Assembly: GCF_000321225.1 (NCBI RefSeq)
Contig: NW_004450465.1
Coordinates: 564,137 to 628,136, forward strand
Length of the DNA stretch: 64,000 bases
Direction of reading: 5' to 3'
DNA from: Odobenus rosmarus divergens
Lineage: Eukaryota; Chordata; Mammalia; Carnivora; Odobenidae
Of the stretch, positions 36,601 to 48,900 are shown one piece after another (position 1 is the stretch's first letter; each line of letters begins with the position of its first letter). Under the pieces are notes generated by a model that had not been told where the DNA came from, did no database searches, and saw only the letters and a program-made list of their open reading frames with translations. The translations under genes were made by a program, and so were the position numbers.

Positions 36601-39600
36601 CCTCTGCCCCTCCTCCCCCGCTCCTGCTCTTTCTCTCTCAAATAAATAAATAAATAAATAAATAAAATCTTTTTTTTAAAAAAAAGAGAATTGAATTTAA
36701 TGTAATAATGGTTTTATATGACTTCTGGAATACTACTGTTGGTTGGTTGGTTGTTTTTCATAGATCTATCTATGGAATGATGCAATAATGTATAACCTAA
36801 AAACTACCTCCCGGGGAAATGTTAAAAGCAAACAGTAACATTGTTTTGAAAACTTTATGTAGTACTGACAATCACTGGATTCTTATTAGGTTTGTTTTGT
36901 TTTGTTTCTTGCCTTGTTTCTATTATGATAAGGAACAATGTTTCTTCTTCTTTACATAGAACATCCTGATAACTTTGAACTGCAATGTTATTTCTCTTTT
37001 GCATGACTGTTCAATATATGTACTTCTCTTCCTGATAGCTACATAACTCATACGCTAATTTAATTTGTTTATTATTTTTTCCCTAGCCACAGTCAGAGTG
37101 GAAGTGGAGGTAAGCCACACACCTTTATCAGCAGTTTCTTCAAGTCTTCACCATTTTTGTCTATATTAATGACAAAATGCTTTTGTTTGCAAGTAATGAA
37201 GAGGATCTTAATGTGGTACCACTGGACTGGGAGCCAATGACCTGGATTCTAGTCCTGCCCACTGAGTGACCCTAAACAAGTCACTTCTTTCTTCCAAGTT
37301 TGTTGTGGGTCATAGGGTGACACTATCCCCGGTGTGCCCAGGGCAATCTTGATTTATGCCAATTGTCTGAGCACAATTATTAATAGCATCCCCCTTCACT
37401 TTTAGAAGTATCCTTATTTGGATAATTTATATGGTTACCTTAACTATGACTCCTAAAGACTCCTCATATTCTCATCACCAAAATAAAGGTATTTTACTAA
37501 TAACTTTCAGTGCTAAAATTCTCATCCTAAAAGTCAGATTTCAAGTTCTTTGTGCATATTTCTGCACAGAGGAGGTACTCAATAAACATTTATAAATAAA
37601 TATTTGTCAAATAGCAAGGATCCTGAGGGTTTACAACAAAGAGTTTAACTCTTAAAATATCACTTTCTTAAAAAGATTTTATTTATTTATTTGTCAGAGA
37701 GAGACACAGTGAGAGAGGGAACACAAGCAGGGGGAGTAGAAGAGGGAGAAGCAGACTCCCGGCTGAGCAGGGAGCCCAATGCGGGGCTCGATCCCAGTAC
37801 CCTGGGATTGTGACCTGAGCGGAAGGCAGACGCTTAATGACTGAACCACCCAGGCACCCCTTAAAATATCACTTTGATTAAATGAATCAGAGCTACTGCC
37901 AAAATTCAAAAATTCACCTTTCATTCTGTTTTTCTTTGCTTATATCTTGATCAGTATCTTTTTCTGAATGTCCCCTCACTATTAATTAAATTTTTATCAC
38001 CTCCTTTTTCCACAATATTTAACTCTATCCCTATTCGGTTTTATTTTTTCTCATATTTATTCTCCCCTATTCCTTTTATCTCCAATGCATAGCGCCCCTT
38101 ATCATCCTTCATATATTTATTAAATTTCACCTCTAAGAATTCCTTTATAAATAATCAACAAAACAATTTACCTACTACCTATGTGAGAGTGGGAAAATAA
38201 AGTTATTTTTTAATTAAATGGTTAATAAGGAACACGGACTTTTCTGGAGTTAAATAAGGCAGATTTATTATCAAATTTTGAGTGACTGTTACATGACCAA
38301 GTTATAAAATTAACAGAAGATTCTTTCCCCCACACCATCCAAATGAAGGGATGTTCCCACCTCCCCCAGATGATGATATTTATGATGGGATCGAAGAGGA
38401 AGATGCTGATGATGGGTAAGAATAATCAGTGAACTGCTTTCTTGAAAATTTTTTACATACTGAAATTTAGTGTTGATTTTTGGTTAGAATAAAAAGCAAA
38501 AAATAGTGCTCTTTATTACAACACCAATAACGACTTGAATGTTTAATTAATAGCAGAAGTAAGTCAGAAAGTATAATTGCACTACACTTCAAGTGAAGTG
38601 GTATATTATTTGGAAGAACCTCAACAACTTTGTCAAAAGCAGTGAAATGAAAAAGAATTATCTGTTACAGATTTTTTTTCAAACTTTTCCCAATCATTTA
38701 TTTATCAATCAATAATCTCTGGAGAGTTTATCAGTTGCATGGCTATCCTCTGTATAATAATCATAGTTTTAGACAATCCAAATAAAATGAAACCTATGCT
38801 ATTTTTGGCAAAACCAGTATTGAGGGGGGCTGGGGTAACTGGGTGACAGGCATTAGGGAGGGCACGTGATGTAATGAGCACTGGCTGTTATATACAACTC
38901 ATGAATCACTGAACTCTCCCTCTGAAACTAATAATACACTGTATGTTAATTGAATTTAAATTTAAAAATAAAAATTAAAAAAAACAGTATTGAATGCTTA
39001 ATTCTCTGGTTGTTTAATCTTTTGTAATGACGTATTTTAGAATTTAAGATCTGTCATGTACTTAAGATCTGTCACATATTTTAAACATAAAATAATGCAA
39101 AATTGATGTTTAAAACTTAATTTTGACTTAGCTTGCTATTTTAAAACCAAGAGAAATTTCACTAAATAGAAAAAATAACTTACCCACTACTTACCTAGTA
39201 GCAGCAGTATTCAAAGACCATGGCCTCTAAATGTAAAAGCATCATCTTGTTGAATACAATGAGTAGCTTGCTGCCTGAATGATCAATGCAGTAAAACTAT
39301 AAAAAATCTGAACGTCCACCCAACGTCTTCACATTCCACCAATGATTCCATTCTGATCAATGCCTGCATGCTCCTAAGCTCCACACTACAGGTTGAAGAG
39401 AAGAGTAATTCATGGTCCTGGGGGATTTTGAAGATGTTAAAGGGAAAAGATGACAAAAAGAAAAGTATACGAGAGAAACCTAAAGTTCCTGAGTCAGACA
39501 ATAATGAAGGTTCATCGTAAGAGTCAACCAACCAAATTCAGTGCACAATAACTACACTAATAATAATTTAATCAAGTGCTACTAATATTTTATAACCAAT

Positions 39601-42600
39601 AACCACATTCTGACAGGCTTAAGTCACTTCAACATTATTTTCCATTAGTCATCTTAGCCTCATTTATGGTGTCACCCTTACACTCATGCATTTACATAAG
39701 AGGAACACAAAGTATTCAAAAATTGTCATATGGTTCAAAGATATATTTTGCCTTCCCTACAAACATGCACAGAGAACACACACATGCACACACAAACACA
39801 TACCTTTACATACTCATACACCCTGCATTTAGTAGAACTTTTTTTCACTGCAAAATCATATCTAAAAGCTCACAATTCCAATGCCACCATTTTATTATAT
39901 AATATTTTATAGTGACTACCCTTCAAAATACACATTCTCTTTTAAAAATTAGCTTGCCAGAAATAAAGGACACCGTTTGGAATTTCTTTTCTCTAAATAC
40001 AGTATTTAAAGTCTTTGTAACTCAATAGATTCTCATACTTCACTAAAGTCTTTATAAAATGTTAATTCCACATAGAATTCCTCATTTTAAGTCTTCTGTG
40101 AGACCTAAAACCAACACTTAGTAAGCAAGACACTCAAAATTGTAAGTAAACATAACAAATCCTCTTTTTTTTAAACAAATCCTCTCTTGATGCACCATTA
40201 TTCAAATGCAGATCTTACTTAGAAATAAAGGCAGAGATTATTTTTCCTGTTCCAATTGCACACCTCCTAATTTTGATTTTCAATCATTTGAACTAATGAC
40301 CTCTCACACTTTCATGTAACTGTGCACCATTCTTCTAGTGATATGTGCTTAAAGTTCAGAAAGTAATAAAAGCAAAGGTCCTTTTCTGTTGCAACTAAAT
40401 GCCACTCAATCCTGATTTCAGATCACTTCTATTAATAAGCTCTCCCTCTCTAGTTTCAGTGGATATTCCTCTCATTCACCATTCTCCTGTTTGGGAAAAC
40501 ATGGTCATACAAAGAATCCTATGACCTTTATTCCTTTCAGCCCTCTATTTCTACTCTTTAAGTCAAATAAAAAGTTTTGACCTGAGCTATGCCAAAATGA
40601 CTCCAAAACATTGAGTCCATTTAATTTACTCTGATGTGATAATATGCCCAAACCTCATAGAACAAATCTGAAAATATTGGTCCAATGGCTATGGGCAAAA
40701 TAAACCACTGAATGCCTTGACTTTTGACTTTTTTGGCCACCACTGGAGTTCAAAAAAAAAAAAAGGTCTTGTGAAATTCCAGATTGATGGGCAGAAACTG
40801 AGGTTCGGTGGAGAAATGGAGATGAGAAAGGAATGACCATCAACAGAATTAGCCTTCACAAGCCTCCAGGCTTACTTGTTCATGCCTCTCCTAAATAAAA
40901 GGGCTCAATTTCTGTGTTTATATTGGTCTGATTATAATTGTGTTCTCATCTTCTTTCCAGTTTCCCTTCTCCTCCTAAACAATCAGGTAAGTAATAAAAA
41001 CTAATTATATATTTTATATCTCATTTCTTGCAGATGGGGTAGTGGGAAAGCATTGGATATAGTCATGGTATCTGGACTGAAGTCCTGACTCTGAAAATAA
41101 TAATTTGTGTAACCTTGTCAAGCAACTTCTCCTTGGGGGGGCCACAGCTTCTCAACAGTTAAATAGTGGGAAGAGGAAAATTTTTAATATTGATGGTTTT
41201 ATTTATTTTATTTATTCATTTGTCAGAGAGAGAGCACAAGCAGGGGGAGCTGTAGGCAGAGGGAGAGGGAGAAGCAGGCTTCCTGCGGAGCAGGGAGCCC
41301 GATGCCAGACTCGATCCCAGGACCCTGGGATCATGACCTGAGCAGAAAGCAGACGCTTAACGGACTGAGCCACCCAGTGTCCCTAATATTGATGGTTTTT
41401 AAACTGTTCACCCCATCATAGGGGTCACTATGGAGAAAGGAAGGAGTGGACAGGGATGGACACCAATATTTCTCATGTCTCCTCTACCCCGATTCAGTCA
41501 AGCCTGATATATTGGGCTTATGCATAAGGATTTCTAAAAATATATCAGATTATATGACACCAAGTCCCTTCTAAATCTAAATTTCTTTGATTTTTTTAAA
41601 TGTATAATTTATATTGTTTTTGGAAATCTTTCCACTGCTAAATGTGAAACCATTTCTTCTTCGAACAATTTTGATCAGCTTATTTTTTTTTATCCCTGCT
41701 GAAACAGACCTTTCAAAGATTCTTCTTAAATTGACTTTGAACAAAATAAAATGTCTCACAGGAATATTCAGAGGTTTTCAAAAAGTTTGTCTGAATTTAT
41801 AAATAAGTTGAAAGAGAAAACTAAACACACAGATAATCTATTTTTCCAGACTGTTTATCTGATTTCGTTTTCAGTTATCAGTTTGAAAATACATAAGGCA
41901 CTAATTCAAATTAATCAATAACTGATGAGTTTATATCTTAATCTATAATTTTCAAAAAGTATTCAAGAAATTTAGCTCCACAGAGGGTAAGTATAAAGTG
42001 AAACAAATGTGATCAGTTAAGTTAAAAAAAATTGGGTTTTTTTGTTTTGTTCTCAAGTGTATTTTAAGTACATGTGTATGGAATAGTAATTTTTCCCATT
42101 CTGGAAACCAATGATATGTCATATTTTTTTAATAGTAATTATGGATTATTCACATAGCTGTGAAATTAATTACCAGAGTGGGGGGAGAATACACACACAC
42201 AGACACCCATGTAGGTAATATAAATACAGTATATGTGGGGCACCTGGATGGCTCAGTCATTAAGCATCTGCCTTCAGCTCAGGTCATGATCCCAGGGTCC
42301 TGGGATCGAGCCCCACATCGGGCTCCCTGCTCGGCGGGAACCCTGTTTCTCCCTCTCCCACTCCCCCTGCTTGTGTTCCCTCTCTCGCTGTGTCTCTCTC
42401 TGTCAAATAAAAATAAAATCTTTAAAAAAATATACAGTATATATATGTACTCTATACATATATACAGAGAGAGAGAGGAATTCTTAAAGGAAATTAAATC
42501 CTTGCCGCTAACAGAGAGCATCTAAACTTTCTATGATAATCATTCCTTAAAACATTTGTACTCTCTTCAGCTCATCTCTTCAGTTTAATTTGCTGTGGAG

Positions 42601-42887
42601 CAACTTAATAGGTACAGAGAGGGAGCAATCCTCCTGACTTTATTAACAAGAGGTCTAGATGGAAGAAAAGTATCTACAGATTGGAAAAGCCATTGACCCA
42701 GTTAAGGGAACAGCCACTTTCCCACCAACACTGGTTCTTAGTACCTGCTGGTATTGACCAGACATGTCTTATTAGTAGGAATATTCTTTCCATTTTAAGG
42801 TGGTACCACACCTAATACTACTATAAGTTAAAAATCAATGAGGGACAGATCAGTGACTAAAAGAGAATGATAGATAAGTAGAAAGAT

Positions 42888-42932
<45 letters not shown>

Positions 42933-45900
42933 GCAGACATAGACAAAGACATAGACATATAAATAAAATAATGTATATTATCATAGCATCCCAAATCCCC
43001 TAAGAATCAATCTCTACTGCCTATTGCCAATGGCCAGTAATGTTGATTTATTTGTCAGCAATCTACTAATCCTGCCATTCATCACATGCGTGGATCTTCA
43101 AATAATCTCAGTCACTGTTTGGGGGGATTTATCCTGATAATGCTAGTTACAATCACAGTCTCTGGTTTTTTTGAGGGAAATTTAGCAGAAGCATCCAAGG
43201 AGAGAAAAACCTCTCCCCTTCAAAGAACAGACAGTGCTTCCAGGAAAAATGTATAGAGACCCCAGGAAAACTGATTTTGTTGTCCTCAAAAAATCTTTAT
43301 ATTAAAAACATCATCGGATGCTCATATCAAAATTCAAACTAAAAGTGTTTCAACATTTGATATTTTGCCTTTTGTTAGACATGGGAGATGAAGTTTATGA
43401 TGATGTGGATGCCTCTGATTTCCCTGCTCCACCAGCAGAGCTGAGGTAGGCAAAATGTTCTCATTTTGAGATGAAAATCCGACTGCTTAAGGAAATTCAA
43501 CTAGAATAAAACCCCAAAGGCATGTTCATCTACTGTGTTCGATCCTGTTTACTCTGTCCTCTCTCTGATCTCAGCTCTAAAGTTTCTGCTAGGTTTGTGG
43601 GTGGAGGATCCTGATCCCCCTCCTCTGCTCGCCCCCTCCCCGGGGTGTTCTGCCCCTGATTATTCTCTGCCCGGTGACTCACTGATGTCTACATTCATTT
43701 ATTCCTTCGTGTACTCATTCACTGGGAAAATATTTGAGAGTCTGATCACAACTGATGTCACTGATTCATCTCCTCCCTTTATTTTTACCCTTTTCCCAAA
43801 AGCTTTTTTGTCTTGAACACACTTCTTAGTTTATATCTCACCCCTCACCTACCTTCTTCAAATCTCTTCTGTCCTCCACAAGATTTTTTCCTTTTATGAA
43901 AAAAAAGATGACTTGTGTTTGCAAAGGACTTTGCTCTATCTCTTTTTCACAAAAGCATCAGATTCTCAAAGGTTCCATTCAAATTAAAAAAAAAAAAACG
44001 TTAAGGGTGAATAGTGACATTCTTCAACTCACCTAAGGTTTCAATTTAATTTTAGGATAAAACTGTATGAAAAACTGTTAAGATCAGTTAGTACAAAAGG
44101 AGTACCATTTGAAACCTCTTTTGAAATAGAAAATAACATGGTAAGATGCTTTTTTATATTCCGATAAACATGTGAGATGAGCTGATACATACAGTGTAGA
44201 AAAGCAAGAATACCTCTGTAGCTTTCTCAGGGAAAAAGGTGAATAAAAAGATCTTGAGCTTGATTAGTGAAAGGATGAAAGTGACATAAATGGGAGACAA
44301 TATGCAGCGTCTTCTGAGCAATACTGCAAAAATGCATGAGTGTTTATTTATTTAGTATTTATTTTTTACCAACACTGTTAAGTTAATTTTACTGAACAAG
44401 AGAAAAGTATCAAGATCAAAGAAACTGAAGAGAGAATATGCTATCATTTCTATGTCAGGATCAAGTTCTATAAGCACAACAAACAAGAAAGATGAAAAGA
44501 GAATCCTTCTCCTTTTTTCTGAAAAGAAAATCTAATCTTCAGTAATATGTTAGGTTTGAAAATTCCTCACCACTGGGAAGTCACTTCTATCCCTGACATT
44601 TTTTAATGCATTTTTCTGTTTTATACTACTGTAAAAATGTCACCACATTCCATTAAACAGCTCTCTAGGAACCCAGTTACACACTGGACCTTTCCTTCAA
44701 GTAGAATAAACCCCGGCTGATTAAACTTTATGCGATATGTACCATTTTCTTTGCTGCTGCTTGTTTTCAGAGTTTAAAGACTATTTTATGTTCTCTAATG
44801 TAATATTCTATTTTAAACTAAAACTAAGCTTCAATAAGTTATTTTCCAAGAGAGCTCATGGGCCATTTTTAACATGCATGTATGTCCTGATAGTTCCAAA
44901 GTGCTAATTCGGGACAGCAAATCCACTACTGACCAGAGCACCGTAACACAGCAGATACTGAGGCAGGATGCAAAACCCAAGGCAGGACACTGTGCTAATT
45001 CATTTCACAGTAAATGAACTAAATTCTAAGATTCAAAGCTTAGGAATCAAACATTTTAAATATATCAGTTACAAACAAAACTTTATTGTGGGTAATCTAG
45101 ATAAAAATTAAAATCAGTGTTTAGAACTTTTCATTGTTCACAAAAATTCTGATTTTTAAAATTCCCTCCTTCAGAGATTCCCAGCCTCTCCCTAACATCC
45201 ACATTGAACCTTAGCAAATGTTCCTCAGCCTTGGTTGCAAATTAGTATTACCTGGGGAGCTTTAAAACATATATGTCAGTATCTAGACCCCACTCAGTCT
45301 AATTAATTAGAATGTGTTTAATTTAATTAGAATTTCTAGGAATTAGACAAAGGCATTGGTACTTTTTTAAAACTTCCCAGGTGATCCTGTATGTGGCTGG
45401 GCTGAAGAATCACTATCGTAGGCTTATTCTTATGACAATTAGCATCAGTCTAGTTGGTATCTATGAGATAAAATGTTACTCTGGCTTCATTTTAAATAGA
45501 TATGAAAACCTGACATATAGATAAACTTTTCAATCCATAAAAATCAATTTTTAAAAAAATGTTCTTTTTCGTAAAGCCTTTTCTATGATATTGGCCAAGC
45601 CACTTAATTATCTAGGAAGGTTTGAAAAAATACAGAGTGTTCGACAATAGGGGGGTTGAATCATATGAAACCTCTGATATGTAACCACATTCACACTATA
45701 CCTCAGTAATTTTATATGGTTCACCATAATAGATAATCACCTACTTCCATTTTAACCATAATCTGTATTATTTTGAAGAATCTCTTCTGTGTTATGAAAT
45801 ATTATCACTTATTACAATGAATGTACTAGATTTCTAAGAAAAGGAATTAATTAAAAACAAAATTTAACAAAATTGTGATGTTATGGATGAAGTCTCTATT

Positions 45901-48900
45901 GTATGCTGTTCTTTTTAAACTAAGCTAAATGTCGTTTTATGTGTGTTCTGCCATCTTAGTCAAGGAGCCAAGGCTAAGACAGAAGAAAAAGATCCCAAGA
46001 AGCTAAAAAAGCAGGAAAAAGAAGAGAAAGACTTCAGGAAAAAGTTTAAAGTATGTCATATTTAAATATCAAAGTTCAAAGCGTAATGAAAAAACCAATG
46101 ATTTTTAAGTACCAAAATGCACGTATTAAAAGTGTAATTATCAATATCAGTTATCCATCCTAACTCCTTTATTTTCTATATAATTTTCTTTACATTTGAA
46201 TTTATTCCTTTAACAAATTAAGCAAACTCTCATACATGCACAATGCATATACTGCAATAATTTAAATTCAGCTGTTCTTTGAACTTTAATAATAAGATAA
46301 TATAAAAATAGAATGGATAAAAAAGATTATATGTATATACACACACACAAATACATATACATACACTGGAATATTATTGAGCCACGAAAAAGAAGGAAAT
46401 CTTGCCATTTGTGACAACATGGATGGCCCGTAAGGGCATTATGCTGAGTGAAGTAAGTCAAACAGGGGAAGACGAATATTCTATAATATCACTTATATGT
46501 GGAATCTTAAAAAGCCAAACGCACAGAAACCAAGTAAAATGATAGTTACCAGAGGCTGGGGCGGGGTACATGGAGGAGATGTTGGTCAGAGGTACAAACT
46601 TTCAGTTACAAGATGAATAAGCTTTAGGGGTCTAATGTACAGCATGGTCATTATCCTTAACAATACTGTATTATATACTTGAAAGTTGTAAAGAGAGTGA
46701 ATCTTAAATGTTCTCACCACAAAAAAGAAGTGGAAATTATGTGAGGTGTTGGAGGTGTTAGCTAAAGATATGATGGTAATCATTTTGTAATATATGAGTA
46801 TATCAAATCAACACATGCACACCTTTAATTTAAAAGATGTTTTGAATTTTAAAAATAGTGATTCTATTAGGTTGGTGAGATTATGAGTGGTTTTTCCCTC
46901 AAAAATTTTTCTTTAATGTTTTTACATTATTTTTTTAAAACAAGGAACTATTTATTTAGCAAAGGCTTTCTTAGTACATCTGTCAACAAATGGATTAGTT
47001 TAATAATACACATCAATCAATAATATAAATGTTTTTCTTTTTTTTTACCCAGTATGATGGTGAGATTAGAGTCCTGTATTCGACCAAAGTTGCACCCTCC
47101 TTAACTTCTAAAAGGTGGGGCACCAGAGATCTGCAGGTGAAGCCTGGTGAATCTCTTGAAGTTATACAAAGCACTGATGATACAAAAGTTCTTTGCAGAA
47201 ATGAAGAAGGAAAATGTAAGTCACTGCTTACTTACATCGATACGGCACTCCAGGATTTAATAATCAAACACGTTTTCCTGATCACCCCTGTTTTATTAAC
47301 TTCGTTTTGTCTGTGCTTTATGAATTGTGGAATACATTAAGAAACTAGAGATCTTGCTGTGCTGAAATTGATGCATTTTATTTGAATCATTTTTCATTTC
47401 CCACCTGCTGTATTTGGCACTGTGGTGCCAAGGTAATGCCAAATTAGTACTTCTCAAAATGCGGCCCCACAGACCACCAGCATCAGAAAACCCTTTGTGT
47501 ACTAAAATCACAGTTGCCTGGACCCGCCCTTGATGTGCTGAGTCATGAGTTCTGGGGAGTCAGATGGAATCTGGGATCGTCACTCCTTCCCTAGCTTATT
47601 CTCAGGTACATGAGAGTGAGAAGCGGTGTGCTGAAGGAGTGAGTGGCTCTTGTTCTGGCCTGGTTTTGAAATTATATAGCATATGGCACATCTAGAATTT
47701 CCAGTCTTCCTACCTTGCACACTTGTTTTCATTTCCTATTTGGACACACTTCATACGACATAGTATTCCAAATGAATATAAGAGAGTCCCCTGTCTTCTT
47801 TCCACTTTATGGGCTATTGAAACTGATGGAGGGAAATGTTTTTGTGACATTTGAAAAGGAAGCTTATTTCACTTAGAGTCCAGGGAAGAGTAATTCAAAA
47901 TTATGCTTCCTGTATTTATTTTTTAATTTAATTTAATTTCAATTTAATTCCAGTGTAGTTAATGTGCAGTGTTATATTAGTTATAATATAAATGTTATAT
48001 TATAAAATATAATGAGTCAGCACTCCCATACATCACCCAGCACTGGTCACAAGTGCACGCCTTCATACAGCATCGTATTCCACATGAATACAAGAGAGTC
48101 CCTGTCTTCTTTGACTTTATCGGCTATTAAAACCGACAGATGGAAATGTTCTTGTCAAATTTTAAAAAGAAGCTTATTTTATTTAAAGTCCAGGGAAGAG
48201 CCATTCAAAATTATGTGTCCTATATTTAAAAGCAAAGAGTCAGTGTGGCTGCCCCCTATCAGCTCGGTTAGTCTGTGTGGAAAACATGAACTCTGAGTCG
48301 AATTTTAATGACAGGAAGGTGACTCAGGGACAGGAACTGAAATGGGAGTTTTAAGAATAAAACCAGTGACTCAAGGTTGGGGAAATGGATCTAAAGTTAT
48401 CATGGAGGAGGTGTGGTTGACTTTTAAAAGGAGAAAATGAAATGTGGGTACAAAGGATAAAAGACACGGGCAGTGTAGTATTAAGACTCAAAGGTCACTG
48501 GAGATAATGTGTAAACAGTGCTCCAGGAGATGAAGAAAGCCCTCATTCAGACTAGCATTTGTGAGGATGTACCCCAAGGAATAGCTTTACATGCAGACAA
48601 ACTCTACGCGTTAAAAGGTCATCAAAAATATTAAAAAGTTTAAAAATTCAGAAAGTATTAAATAGGTTATGATTAATATACCAGATTGAATATTTACATG
48701 ATGACTATGATAATAATGTGAGGAAATTCTCATGACACAATAGTAAGAGAAATACGAAGCCTCCTTAATGTGGGATTGGATTTACAGCCAGGTTAAAAAA
48801 TTATGTAAATAAGAGAAACTAAGCTACGCTGCTAATAGAGGCTGATTGAAGTGATGAGCCTAAATGAACCTGTTTTCTCTCCTCTGCTTTCCAAATTATA

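Larger units (their letters stand above)
32223..37086 (+). other. FYB1 intron W7-W8 (4.9 kb)
   Basis: Five SINEs lie here (32651, 32889, 33276, 36152, 36479), plus a pyrimidine-rich tract (33540-33720), a perfect hairpin (34097-34158), a T/G-rich run (34778-34823) and a MIR piece (35860-35960). Intervals 34170-34770 and 34830-35850 show nothing recognisable. Confidence 0.85.
38416..40960 (+). other. FYB1 introns flanking the cassette exon (W9-cassette and cassette-W10)
   Basis: An L1 3' end lies at 38826-38985. The 1.4 kb downstream of the cassette has no recognised repeat apart from a CA-rich patch at 39772-39800. Confidence 0.8.
40987..43378 (+). other. FYB1 intron W10-W11 (2.4 kb)
   Basis: The intron holds SINEs at 41201 (minus) and 42237 (plus) and a GATA microsatellite at 42885-42932. 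No further feature was recognised. Confidence 0.85.

Noticed and set aside
39392..39516. Frameshift in the cassette exon
   Set aside because: Starting the exon at the AG of 39390-39391 gave 125 nt and an early stop. Moving to the upstream AAG at 39378 gives 138 nt, in frame and of the expected 46 residues, so the exon is intact.
42160..42525. 121-codon open frame
   Set aside because: It is mostly a translated SINE; the same peptide words recur at other SINE copies in the window.
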